Assembly (NCBI GenBank): GCA_037043015.1
Contig: CM073324.1
Span: forward strand, 18,008,597-18,072,596
Source of the DNA: Bryum argenteum
Taxonomy: Eukaryota > Streptophyta > Bryopsida > Bryales > Bryaceae
Reading direction: 5' to 3'
DNA length: 64,000 nt
Position numbers and translations under genes: made by a program. This document shows positions 35,787 through 46,906 of this stretch, piece after piece (position 1 is the stretch's first letter; each line of letters opens with the position of its first letter). The notes beneath the pieces were generated by a model, which saw only the letters and a program-made list of their open reading frames with translations, ran no database searches and had not been told where the DNA came from.

Positions 35787-36408
35787 CTACACCGCCGTCG
35801 CTGCCGGAGTTCCGTAGTTGGGATTCTTCACAGCACGGTGACCGGGTTCATTTGCATATCCTTCATGGGTAACCGACCCAGCGTGGAGGGCCAACAAGTA
35901 GAGCAGCTCCGTCAACGACAAGATGATCATAAATGCCTCCACAGTTTTCTGCAATCCCCGAATCACACCATATCAGCTCACAACTCTCAAACTTCCAGAA
36001 CTACACAGTAATTTCATGTCAGGGGGTGACGTGAGCATAGCTTACCAGGCGCTTGCTGCGGCCGTATCGGGTGTGAATCTCCTTGCAAGCCAATCCCATG
36101 GCCAGCAGGGTCAGCAGCCACGCAATCAGCGACGCCGCAGCAGCAGCAGCCAGGCTCTCAGTGCGCCAGATGCGGATGTGGTGAGCACCGGCGAGGACAG
36201 ACGCCAGGCCGGCCATGCAGGCGATGAGGACGATGGGGATGAAGATGGGTGTGACCACATTGCCAATGGGCAGGTCATCGTTCACGCCCTGGTTGGCGTC
36301 CAAGTTGCGGTTCAGAATGGAACCGGCCAGACAAGCCGCAATAAAATATAAACAGAAGTTGAGCACCATCAAGGGGGCCGTCAAGCCCTTGCCAATACCG
36401 AACGCCAT
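35787..36408 (-). CDS. PM19-like membrane protein (AWPM-19 family), copy 1
   Basis: Two exons (36046-36408 and 35787-35948) with a 97-base intron encode 174 residues. The protein starts MAFGIGKGLTAPLMVLNFCL. It has four hydrophobic segments: about 9-30, 55-76, 88-110 and 128-146. The family signature AGSILNRNLDANQGVNDDLP lies in the loop after segment 1, and IWRTESLAAAAA precedes segment 3. AWPM-19 proteins are small plasma-membrane proteins induced by ABA, drying and cold; in rice one transports ABA. The intron falls after GRSKRL, and exon 2 starts KTVEAFMIILSLTELL. This copy has VLAGAHH where its sisters have VFAGAHH. It is the most 3' (leftmost) of five tandem genes, all on the minus strand. 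Confidence 0.93.
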
Positions 36409-36518
36409 CGCTGCTAGCTAAACTCACTGATCCCACAATCAAGTGAAGCTTCAGATGCCCGACCACGATGATCAAAGAATGCTGCTCGTATACTGTCATA
36501 ATGGGCGGCAGCGAGAGC

Positions 36519-36562
36519 ATATATTGTGCCGAGGTTGTTCCTGACGTGGCTTCCGCGTGTCG
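36519..36562 (-). promoter_or_regulatory. Promoter of PM19 copy 1: TATA-like box and ABRE/CE3-like motifs
   Basis: A TATA-like CATATATT lies at 36519-36526, about 115 bases upstream of the ATG. An ABRE-like GACGTGGC is at 36543-36550 and CCGCGTGTCG at 36553-36562, both reading on the plus strand. In the other copies the corresponding motif faces the opposite way. Confidence 0.5.
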
Positions 36563-36912
36563 ACAGATAGTGAGGTGCCAGACGTCTGTTATAGAGTATA
36601 TCAGGGTCCGCCGTGTATGATTGTGCCGCAAGCTGGCGCCTAAAATTGGGGTGGTTGACACTTGACAATACTCAAAGGTTCATGACTGTCAGGGTTGAGC
36701 CACCACAAAGCAACACTCTTTCTTCCTTGAAAACCGTCATACAAAACATGCATAAAAATCCATCTCAACCTTTTTGAGTCTTGCGTTCCCAGCGTCAGTT
36801 AAAAATTAGGTGAGAAATGAATTCAGCTACCACAACAGAGATGCCAGTTACTGGGTCCAGCCTTGGACTGATAGATGTTGTGCATATATTTCTGGATTTT
36901 CATTGTTCATTA

Positions 36913-37211
36913 CACTACACAAGAGTTGTGAATTAGTGTTACAAATTTCAATTGCAATCGGGAACACAAAATGTCACACTTGGTGTTAAAACACTAAATT
37001 TCAAGACACAACACTAAATGTGAGTGCATGGAAAGTTTCCTTGGAAGGAAAATAATTTATTGGAATTGGTGCAATTGATGGCTTCTAGAAAAAAAGAAGA
37101 AGAGTATTGATTGCAATGGTGGCCCAAATTTAAACACTAATCTCAGAACATGAAACATATGTCATAAATAACTTTTAGTGATTTACACGAATTAACAACT
37201 CTTGTGTAGTG
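36913..37211. mobile_element. MITE with CACTACACAAGAGTTGT ends, first of a pair
   Basis: CACTACACAAGAGTTGTGAA at the left is matched in inverse by ACAACTCTTGTGTAGTG at the right. The element is about 300 bases, AT-rich and non-coding. The CACTA terminus is as in the CACTA (En/Spm) superfamily; no clear 3-bp target duplication was seen. Confidence 0.65.
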
Positions 37212-37266
37212 AACAAGTGTACAATGTCGGCTAAGCTGAAGTGACTAATTTCATTAAGATTCGGAA

Positions 37267-37488
37267 TACTACACAAGAGCTGCTGATTAGTGTTGGATAC
37301 ATTAACTTACATAAAAATGCTGTAAGACTTTATTGTAGACCAATAATTTTAAAAATCTATATCGGTCAAGATGTCGTAATAGTACAAGAGTCAATGCTCT
37401 TGGTAAACATTTATGCAAGGAGTAAAAGCTTATAGCATTTTCAAATCTCAAAAAAAATGTTCCACTAATCAACAACTCTTGTGTAGTG
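37267..37488. mobile_element. MITE with the same ends, second of a pair
   Basis: TACTACACAAGAGCTGCTGA on the left pairs with TCAACAACTCTTGTGTAGTG on the right. It is about 220 bases long, 55 bases from the first element and in the same family by its ends. Confidence 0.65.
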
Positions 37489-38748
37489 GCAAGCTTGTAG
37501 AAAACTGCATAATTACTTTTCCACTAATATTAGGGAAAAATGATGTTGGATTTTGAATGCAATTGAATTAGTTACAAAGTCAAGTAGAGTTTCCACCCAT
37601 CTTGGGTCCCAAAACTAGTTGAACAAGACAAGGTTATCTGTAGGGCAATGCTCCTTGTAGAGCACAAAATGGAAAATAAAACAAGGAGGGCACAGCTCAG
37701 GGAATAGGTCCTCATCTTCCATTTTGAGCCCTCTCAAGGGAGCACTTCATAACGGCGTGAACCATGACCAACAGAACCCATTCAATACATGTGAACCTGA
37801 CAATGAATCACTATATGAATGAACAATTACAGTGCCATGTAAAGTCACTTCCTGAAAAATAACCTGTCAATGTGTTTAATTCATTTAGTCATTGTGCAGG
37901 TGTTACAACTTGTGACCTATGTTACTCCAAATGAGTTAAAACTTACAAAGTTTCAAAAAGATCAAAGTTGTCCATGTACTAATTTCTTCCTTGAGGATCT
38001 TTAGTACTACATAAGATCATAGTTGTGGATTGGACAATGTCATCATTTTACATATTATACAGTATCAGTGATTTCCTTTAATTTTGCCCATGCTCCCTCT
38101 CAATGATCGTCGTTTTCCTTCTTCCTCCCACTTCATTCTGTTGTGTCCGTGGTGCTTGAAATCAAATTCTCACTTCGGTGACAATGTGCACAACTGAAAG
38201 TCATTTGACTCAATTCCTATCGTAGTTTTTCGTTTTCATTAGGATATCCACTTTCGGACAGGATAGTGTCTGATACTTCCTCCCCTCATCAATCAATTCA
38301 GGCTGAGGCTCAAAGTAGGGTTCAAGAAACAGAGGCTGTAACAGGGGGAGGAATGAGGAAAAGTGTAGATCATGTGCTTCAACTTTCTTGACATATCGAC
38401 CCATTCTCAGAACATACTGAATTCAATGCCTTCACTTTGATGGACCAAAGAATATTCTGAAGTTCGTTACACTACAAAGTGCCAATTGCAGTCAAGTACT
38501 CTAAGCAGTTCTCCGCCCTCGTTACAAGATCAAATGTATCAAACACCCAAAAATTCCATTCGATGAATCAAAAGTGATCACAAAGCTCTTGAGTTTTGAA
38601 ACGATAAACCTTTACCTTAGACCAATCGCCAATGTAAAAATACATCAGCAAATTGAAAGAAATACATCATGGTACAATATGCTACACCAAAAACGGTACC
38701 AGCAGCAGCTACTATCTACAAACAGTTCACTAATGCCCTTGCTGAAAT
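37489..38748. other. Spacer between PM19 copies 1 and 2
   Basis: AT-rich with no coding signal. The last 100 bases, just downstream of copy 2, carry the family's shared 3' flank (GTACAATATGCTACACCAAA), also found downstream of copies 3 and 5. Confidence 0.5.
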
Positions 38749-39370
38749 TTACACCGCTGTTGCAGCTGGAGTGCCGTAGTTAGGGTTCTTCACAGCACGA
38801 TGACCGGGTTCATTGGCATATCCTTCGTGGGTTACAGACCCAGCGTGGGTAGCCAACAAGTAGAGCAGCTCCGTCAACGACAAGATGATCATAAATGCTT
38901 CCACGGTTTTCTGCAATCCCCGAATCACACCATATCAGCTCACAACTCTCAAACTTCCAGTACTACACAGTAATTTCATATCAGGGGGTGACGTGAGCAT
39001 AGCTTACCAGGCGCTTGCTGCGGCCGTATCGGGTGTGAATCTCCTTGCAAGCCAATCCCATGGCCAGAAGGGTCAGCAGCCACGCAACCAACGCCGTTGC
39101 AGCAGCAGCAGCCAGGCTCTCGGTGCGCCAGATGCGGATGTGGTGGGCACCGGCGAACACTGACGCCAGGCCGGCCATGCAGGCGATGAGCACGATGGGG
39201 ATGAAGATGGGTGTGACCACATTGCCAATAGGCAGGTCATCGTTCACGCCCTGGTTGGCGTCCAAGTTGCGGTTGAGAATGGAACCAGCCAGACAAGCCG
39301 CAATGAAGTAAAGACAGAAGTTGAGCAACATCAAGGGGGCTGTCAAGCCCTTGCCAATACCGAACGCCAT
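38749..39370 (-). CDS. PM19-like membrane protein (AWPM-19 family), copy 2
   Basis: Exons 39008-39370 and 38749-38910 with a 97-base intron give 174 residues. It is nearly identical to copy 1; visible differences include LMLLNF for LMVLNF, ATALVAW for AASLIAW and VFAGAHH. The intron is almost the same as in copy 1 (both contain GAATCACACCATATCAGCTC and a TGACGTGAGCATAGC end), so copies 1 and 2 are each other's closest relatives. An upstream ATG (MSLAAMAFG) is in frame, but the start aligned with copy 1 is preferred. Confidence 0.93.
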
Positions 39371-39484
39371 CGCTGCTAAGCTCACAGACTGATCACAAAA
39401 CTGGACGAAGCTCGAAGCAAATTGGATACCCGATCACGAAGAACGCTGACTTTTCACTGTCTATCTGACTGCGCTGGATTGCGA

Positions 39485-39545
39485 ACTTATATGGACATCT
39501 AGCGGCTGAAGGAACATGCCAGCTGTCACGAGGGTAACACGCGTC
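39485..39545 (-). promoter_or_regulatory. Promoter of PM19 copy 2: TATA-like box and ACGCGTGT motif
   Basis: The minus strand has CCATATAAGT (39485-39494). Upstream of it is GACGCGTGT (39537-39545), which contains the CE3 core CGCGTG known from ABA-induced cereal promoters. The intervening CTAGCGGCTGAAGGAACATG (plus strand) is shared with copy 3. Confidence 0.5.
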
Positions 39546-40727
39546 ACAGTGACATTGTACCTAAGTCCCTACTAGTTGTTTAATGGAATAGTAGCTGGCA
39601 TTTTTAATGAGCTGGCATTTCAGCCTATAATTGGCCCCTCATGTTTAAGACAGTTTCCAAGATGACCTCAAGAACAGTAGTCCCAGACTTTACAGGATGA
39701 ATCCAGGCATTCCAGTCTTTTGGATCCTAGTCATTGTCGTCTCACTGGTTCAATTCCTATCAACTTCTTGGAGTTCCAGGAATCTGTTGTTTGACGCGAT
39801 TTGCCGATGAGGAATCCAAGTACTATTGCAGCAGCCTACTCCTTGTGATTCTATGAAGTTTGTTATTAAAGTTCGTACCTAGTCAAAGAATTTTGATGCA
39901 AAGTTTATTTGATACTCAGCCGGAACTCAGTGGTTTCAGGGCATTGAAAGATCTGGTTAGAATAGAGAGGGGAGAAGGGCGAGGTATTGTTGAACTTGTG
40001 GTTGGTACTTTCTCCTGGTGATGTTTTGATAGGGTTCTGACTTGCATTTCTTCGATCGTAATTCTTGGATCATACTGCAATTTTTAGCAGAGTGCCAAGT
40101 CAGAAACTTACATAACTCAGAGTGCCATTTGCAACACAGAATGACATTTTTATAATACAGAGTCATTTGTGATGAGGTGGGATGCTGAGGTCCGGGCAGG
40201 TACTGAAGAGAATTATGATCCGAAGGTACGTTCTAGGTTTCATGCGCAAATTTTAATTACGCAGATTCCAGTTCATTTTATGTCATTTTAGGTGCGTATC
40301 CCAGCGTGCTTGTGTTTATTCAAAACTTTCCAACTTATCCAAAAAGAATTACCAGTTAGAAGTGTCTCACAAGGTCCGCCCATTTAAAACAAATGATTCT
40401 TAGCCACAGCCAATTCTCCATTTACGAAAGGAGTCAGATAGTCTCTCAGCTGGCACTTTTCAGAACAGGACTTGAAATCAGTTTATTCGTCACATAGGAG
40501 ACTACGTTCACGGCATGTAAAGTATCATTACAACCACCAAATCTCTTGCAAGAAAATGATCAAAACTATTCAATAAGAAGGCTCGACATACTCAAAGGTT
40601 ACGTTAAACCCGTATCCAATATTTACAAGATGAAATACTTCATAGTACAATATGCTACACCAACAATGGTATCCACGGCAGCTACCATCTACAACTAGTC
40701 CACCCAGGCCTTTACAGTGTCCTCAAT
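39546..40727. other. Spacer between PM19 copies 2 and 3
   Basis: It contains a block shared with other spacers: GATCTGGTTAGAA...GAGAGG at about 39950, and an AGAGTGCCATTTGCAACACAG block at about 40115. There is no coding signal. Confidence 0.5.
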
Positions 40728-41371
40728 CTACACCGCCGTGGCAGCTGGTGTTCCGTAGTTAGGGTTCTTCACAGCTCGGTGACCGGGTTCATTTGCATAT
40801 CCTTCGTGGGTAACCGACCCAGCGTGGGTGGCCAACAAGTAGAGCAGCTCCGTCAACGACAAGATGATCATAAACGCCTCCACGGTTTTCTGCATTGCCA
40901 CAAACACACTAAGTCAGCTTACAACCCCAAAAACTCCATACTCACTCTTAAACCTCAAAATGCATACTAACAGAAGCAAGACGATTAGAAAGTGGGGTCA
41001 TGGCTTACCAGGCGCTTGCTGCGGCCATATCGGGTGTGAATCTCCTTGCACGCCAGTCCCATGGCCAGCAGGGTCAGCAGCCACGCAACCAGCGACGTCG
41101 CAGCAGCAGCAGCCAGGCTCTCAGTGCGCCAGATGCGGATGTGGTGGGCACCGGCGAATACAGACGCCAGGCCGGCCATGCAGGCGATGAGCACGATGGG
41201 GATGAAGATGGGTGTGACCACATTGCCAATGGGCAGGTCATCGTTCACGCCCTGGTTGGCGTCCAAGTTGCGGTTCAGAATGGAACCGGCCAGACAAGCC
41301 GCAATGAAGTAAAGACAGAAGTTGAGCACCATCAAGGGGGCTGTCAAGCCCTTGCCAATACCGAACGCCAT
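40728..41371 (-). CDS. PM19-like membrane protein (AWPM-19 family), copy 3
   Basis: Exons 41009-41371 and 40728-40889 with a 119-base intron give 174 residues with the full family pattern: four membrane segments, AGSILNRNLDANQGVNDDLP and exon 2 KTVEAFMIILSLTELLYLLA. The intron is unlike that of copies 1 and 2. It matches copy 5 over TGCATACTA(A/G)CAGAAGCAAG and ACGATTA(G/A)AAA, so copies 3 and 5 form a second pair. Confidence 0.93.
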
Positions 41372-41483
41372 CGCTGCTAAGCTCACTGATCACAAAACTG
41401 AACGAAGATAAAAGCAGATTGGATACCCGAACACAAAGAATGCTAACTTTACACTGTCTGCGAGGCTGCGCGGAGATGCGAGC

Positions 41484-41542
41484 TTATATAAACATCTAGC
41501 GGCTGAAGGAACATGCCAGGTGTAAGCATGATTACACGCGTC
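41484..41542 (-). promoter_or_regulatory. Promoter of PM19 copy 3: TATA box and ACGCGTGT motif
   Basis: TATATAA on the minus strand (41484-41490) is the best TATA box of the cluster. GACGCGTGT lies at 41534-41542, at nearly the same distance as in copy 2. Confidence 0.55.
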
Positions 41543-42824
41543 ACTACAAGATCGTTTCAAAGTTCCAATCAGATGTTCAATCGGATGAGTTGCTGGCCTT
41601 TATGATGAGCTGGCAATTCAGCCTAAAATTGGCACCTGGTGGGTATGAAAGTATTTATCACGGCAAGGTCTAATATTCGGCAGAGATGTCTTTACACAAA
41701 AGCCAAGATAATCACAAGTACAGTAATACAACATCGTCCCGGCTTTTTTGTCGAAGAATAAGGCACACTGCTCAAAAATGGCACGAGTTTCAGTTTAAGA
41801 AATCTGTGGTAGAATGAAAAATGTGAGTATGTTTTGCGCAATTGGAAAGTGAAAATTCAATGCAAGTGGATCTAGATTCTAGACCCTCATAATTTGTTCC
41901 ACAAAACTTTTGAAGTTGATTTATAGGGTTTCTACATCGGTGCCATAAAATCCTCATTGCCGGTACATGTCGGATCTGGCTTGAAAACTGTAGTGTTCCT
42001 GTGGGTTAAAAGCTATGGGGTGCCATTCCTAGTCCTGCGTCGATTTCGAGCAGTGTACGTCATTGGTGAATGCTTCTGTGGTTGCGTACTCAGCCTGTGC
42101 TCATTGATTTCAGGTCAATGTTATAGACTCTGTGAGGATGTAGTTAGTACGAGAGGAAATAAATGGTGATATATTGTTGATTTTGTGGTCGATATGCACC
42201 CGTATCGGTAGATTTTCATCTTTCATGTCTTCAATAATCGTTCTGCAGTTCGTTGAACAGAGTGCCATTGCAGGAACTTACATTTTGCAACACAGAGTAT
42301 CATTCGCCGGAAACTAAGTGCCACCGGCATTATACAGTACTGTTTGCAAAGAGGTCAGATGATGCTGTCAGGGCGGGTTCGGCAACCGCACTCTAGATTA
42401 TCGAGATTTGTAGATCTTCTCCGTTTCAGTAGCAAAAGGTCATGAATACATCCGGTCTATCAATTGCTCACGACGATTCATACCGCACCCACAAGCATTG
42501 CACATTCTTTACCACGAGTTCTATGCACACAGGGTACCATTTACAGAGGACAAATAGATCACAGCTGACGACATTCTGAGCAGAATTTAATTTCCTTCTT
42601 TCGTCACAAGGATATCTGCGGCGGTGACGGAATGAACTGTTACAACCATTGACACAACAGAAGTATCAGGAAGCTCGACATGCTCAAAAATTACCTTAGT
42701 AACCGGATGACATTAAATGTATATTTTGAGAGATTCATCATGGTACAATATGGTACACCAAAACGGTACCGACTGCAGCTACTATGTACAAATTGGCCAC
42801 TGTAGCCATTAAACTAGCTCAATT
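41543..42824. other. Spacer between PM19 copies 3 and 4
   Basis: It contains the shared AGAGTGCCATTGCAGGAACT block near 42261 and otherwise no recognisable feature. A 70-codon open frame at 41957-42169 has no family likeness. Confidence 0.5.
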
Positions 42825-43472
42825 CTACACTGCCGTAGCAGTTGGCGTTCCATAGGTCGGGGTCTTCACATGGGGGCCGGGTTCATTGACATATCTGTCG
42901 TTGGTGACAGACCCAAGGTGCACAGCCAACAACTGGAGCAGCTCCGTCAACGACAATATGATCATGAATGCTTCCACGGTTTTCTGCATTGCCAAATCAC
43001 ACCAGATTAGGTCAGAACTCTCAAATCTCGAGTACTCAGTAGAGTTCGTCAACCATGCACTCTAGAAGATTAGGACTAGCCGCCTTGGGGTGGTGTGAGC
43101 ATGGCTTACCAGGCGCTTGCTGCGGCCATATCCCGTGTGAATCTCCTTGGCCGCCAATCCCATAGCCAGCAGGGTCAGCAACCATGCAACCAGCGACGCC
43201 GCAGCGGCAGCAGCCAGGCTCTCTGTGCGCCAGACGCGGACGTGGTGGCACGCGGCGAAGACAGACGCCAGACCGGCCATGCACGCGATGAGCACGATGA
43301 GGATGAAGGTGGGTGTGATCACATTGCCGATGGGCAGGTCATCGTTCACCCCCTGGTTGGCGTCCAAGTTGCGGTTGAGAATGGAGCCAGCCAGACAAGC
43401 CGCAATGAAGTAGAGACAGAAGTTGAGAATCACCAACGGGGCAGTTATGCCTCTGGCAATACCGAACGCCAT
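42825..43472 (-). CDS. PM19-like membrane protein (AWPM-19 family), copy 4, diverged
   Basis: Exons 43110-43472 and 42825-42983 with a 126-base intron give 173 residues. It is the outlier of the cluster: IARGITAPLVILNF, NVITPTFILIVLI, VFAACHHVRVWRTE and GLAAKEIHTGYG. Exon 2 is one codon shorter and reads LLQLLAVHLGSVTNDRYVNE then PGPHVKTPTYGTPTATAV, where the others have LLYLLA.HAGSVTHEGY and PGHRAVKNPNYGTPAATAV. The frame is intact and splice sites are good, so it is probably active and older than the other duplicates. Confidence 0.92.
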
Positions 43473-43579
43473 CGCAAGAAGAGACTGCTAAGCTCACACG
43501 AATGACAGAAGCTCGATGCTCGTACACGAGGAACGCCGCTATCCTTGCACTGTCTACCTCGATCCGCGGCAGTGCGAGC

Positions 43580-43637
43580 TTATATGGATTTCCAGCAGTT
43601 GTTATATCATGCCAAGTGTAAGGAAGGAGACACGCGG
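43580..43637 (-). promoter_or_regulatory. Promoter of PM19 copy 4: TATA-like box and CCGCGTGT motif
   Basis: CCATATAA on the minus strand lies at 43580-43587 and CCGCGTGT at 43630-43637, one base from the ACGCGTGT form of copies 2, 3 and 5. Confidence 0.5.
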
Positions 43638-43885
43638 CTGCATGCAATTGTGGCTAAACACCTAAAAGTTATTTAGGGGGACAGTAGCTTGCTTTTACAC
43701 TGAGCTGGCAATTCAGCTTACAGAATTAGCGACTGAAGTTCAACAATGAAAAGCCCTTTTCCGGGACGATGCGCATGATATTCGTGATTCCAAGGTGGCC
43801 ACGAGTACAATTTCGTAGTCAAAGAACTTTGTAGTCAAATAACTTTGACGACAGCTCCTTTTGTGCACAGCCTGTTCACTTGTTA

Positions 43886-44015
43886 CGACTCTGAGATCTG
43901 GTTAGAAAGAGAGGAGAGAAGCGGTGAGGTGTTTCTGATCTTGCGGTGAGTACTTTCTTTTGTGATGTATGAACCCGTATGATAGAATTCTAATCTCATT
44001 TCTCCAATCTTAATC
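43886..44015. repeat. Shared PM19-spacer block (also at 50890-51020)
   Basis: The block starting CTCTGAGATCT(G/C)GTTAGAAAG and running through GAGAAGCG(G/T)TGAGGTGTTTC, TTCTTTTGTGATGTATGAAC and GTATGATAG(A/G)ATTCTAA occurs here and again about 7 kb to the right. A more diverged copy is at about 39950. Confidence 0.75.
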
Positions 44016-44319
44016 CTCAAAGTATCCTGCGATTCATTGCACAGAATGCCATTGCAGTAACTTACACTGAGTTGCTATTCACAATACAGAGTGCCATCGG
44101 CAGTACGCAAATTGTCATTCGCAATGAGGTGGGGATGCTGAAGTCAGCACGTGCGCAAGTTAGAGAACCATGATCCGGAGGTATATTTGACGTTCCATTG
44201 GCAAAATTTAATTTACCCATACAAACTCAAATTTCATTTGACTGCTCTTAAATGGAGCTTTGTCACCTACAGGTACAGTATAACTTCACAATTCAGAAAT
44301 ACCAGACCTGTACAAATAC

Positions 44320-46250
44320 TTTCAACCCCTGAACGTCCTAGCCTATTTTTAACCAAAAAACACATTTTCAAGAAAAAATGTTACAGATGTATATCCAAAT
44401 AAGCTATTAAGATCTCAACCGTATGAGCTTGTAGTAGACTTGTTGTTGGTCATGTGGACCAAAAATTGAGTCATAAAGCCTCATTGATCATGAGGTCGTA
44501 ATGTACCAACTAAAAACAAACTGCAAAGTTTCATCACTTCCACTTTAGATTAGATATTCTATTAACCCTTAAGCGTCTAGCTATACGGATTTGGGCAGCC
44601 CAGTATTGGATCACAACATCTTTTGGACTTGGGCATCATCAATAGTGCACTTTTTGAACTTGGGCATCATGAATGATCCAATCAATGATGAGCTTGCAAC
44701 CTCCTACATGGTCATGTACAACCCCAACCTACCTACTACAATCCTTTCAAAGCACAAAATCACTCATACAGATTGTGATTTGAATTCTAAAATTTCACTT
44801 TTTGAATGCATCAGAAGAAGGTGACGAGTTTGACATCAAAATATAAGTGAAAAGTTGAGTACGTTGAAAGCTACAGAGGAGATCCTGTTGGAATATGATC
44901 CTTCGGGTCACCTTGGGCTATTAAGGGTTAACAAACCCAATCGCAATCAAAAATTCATCAAACACAAAGTTATTTACGGTCATCTCAAAAGAACCTTTAT
45001 TCAATAAATAGACATAAAAAAAAATCTTGGTTGAGAAGATAGCCTTGCATTGGTGAAAACAAAAATGCTACAAAGGAAAAATTGTCAAAAACTAAACCCT
45101 TTGCACTCAAAGTCATGCCATATCTCCAGAGCATGTTTGATCTCCTCAAGATTTCTACCACCAAAATTAGACTCTAATTACATGAAGGAGATAAAGCTCC
45201 TCAAATGTCATCCAATTTTTCACTTTTTTCCTTAACAAAGCATCATTGCAAATCCAAAATCAAAAGTATTTGGATTAAAAAACTTCCAACTAGAAAGTTG
45301 TTCATAATCACCTTGACCCCTATACGTCCTCGGGGTGTTTTTAGCCAAAAACTCATTTTTGAAAGAAGTAATATAGATGAACATTAAGATAAATTTTTCA
45401 GATCTCAACCGTACAAACTTGTAATGAACTTGTTGTAGATCATATGAACAAAATCTTGACTCATGGGACATTAAATATTGGGAGATCATAACGTTTTTGT
45501 GCTCAAAACAAACAAAAAAACTACCATTTTCACTCAGAAGTGAAATACTAACAACATGAAATTTGCAACCACGAAATCACCAACTAGAAAGTTTTTTAAC
45601 TTCATCTCAAAGACTCTATTGTACCAAAAAAAAATCATCAAAAAAATATCTAGGCTTGTAATGGTGAAAACTTTCAACATTTAGAAGGTCCAAAATTAAA
45701 CCCTTTGCACTCAAATCCATGCTTTATCTCTAGTACATCCTTGATTAAGTCAAGGTTTCTACCACTAAAACTAGACTATAATTGGAATTCATTCCAAGTA
45801 ATAAAGTCAAAATCTAGCCATGGATGAAGGTGATATAGCTCCTCCAATATCACTCACTTTTTTCACCATTTTAAGATCATGCCCATACTAATACCTAAGT
45901 GATCCAAATCAACAATCTTCCAACTTCAACGTTGCTGGGATGCATCAGAAATTTACACTTATATAATAAAAATTCATGAAAAAACTATTTTAGATCTCAA
46001 ATGATTGCATGCAATGGTAAAGAATGTCCCATGATTGGAAACCCAAAAACAAAAGCTGTCTTCACTAAAATGCATGCCATGAATTCAAGCTTTATTTGAG
46101 GGGTCTGCAATTCTTACCACACAAACTAGAGTTGATTCGGGACCTAACCCAAGCAATTTTATCCAAAACGGACTTCAGATGAATAAGTTCTTGCTCTTCA
46201 TAGTTGCTCCCTTCCATCCAAAATGAACATTTTTTTACATTCAGCGCGTT
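44320..46250. repeat. Degenerate long tandem repeat in the spacer between PM19 copies 4 and 5
   Basis: Two to three units of about 650-1000 bases recur. Shared blocks are AGATCTCAACCGTA(T/C)(G/A)A(G/A)CTTGTA, TTGTTG(T/G)..ATCAT(G/A)TG, CAAA(A/C)CTAAACCCTTTGCACTCAAA-type text (45092 and 45692), and TTTCTACCAC(C/T)AAAA(T/C)TAGACT. A third, weaker copy starts near 45940. This explains why the copy 4 to copy 5 spacing is larger than the others. Confidence 0.6.
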
Positions 46251-46906
46251 TAAGTGTTAAGTCTACTTACCATAAACTCATAACATATTCTAGAAAAGAT
46301 ATTCTTCCACTTACTCTTCCCTCATATAAATATCCCTTACAATATTAAGTTTGCCACAATTTTTCCCTGTTGAATTTCGAGCCACTATTGAGAACTCTCC
46401 ACTGTACAGTGCATTTTAGGGTAGACGCTCTGGGATACGTCATCTAGTTTATCTTCAGAACTGATTCAAAAATATTTCCCAGTCAAACAAGCATTGCCCA
46501 TTTACAAAAATAACTCTCAACTGCAGCAATGAACGTTCTCTGTACCAAAACCCACACTCGTTATGAATACCCCACCTCAGAGAGTAACATTGACAGTTAG
46601 GGTCAAATGCTCTACAGCAGACAATATTGAGAAAAAAACTTTTACTCAACAACAATTGAGGCGGCTACCGCGGTGTCGAACAACTGCTAACCATAAAAAA
46701 ATTACAATCAAATCATTCAAATCAGTCACACAGTTTGAGATGCTCGAGATAATACCTTGGAAACACGTTACCAATATATATTGCACAACGGATTGAAAGA
46801 GATACATCATGCTACAATATGCTACACCAAAAATGGTACCGACATCACCTCCTATCTACAAAATTTCCCTCTCAGGCCGTTCACAACAAGTAGCACTTGC
46901 TGAAAT

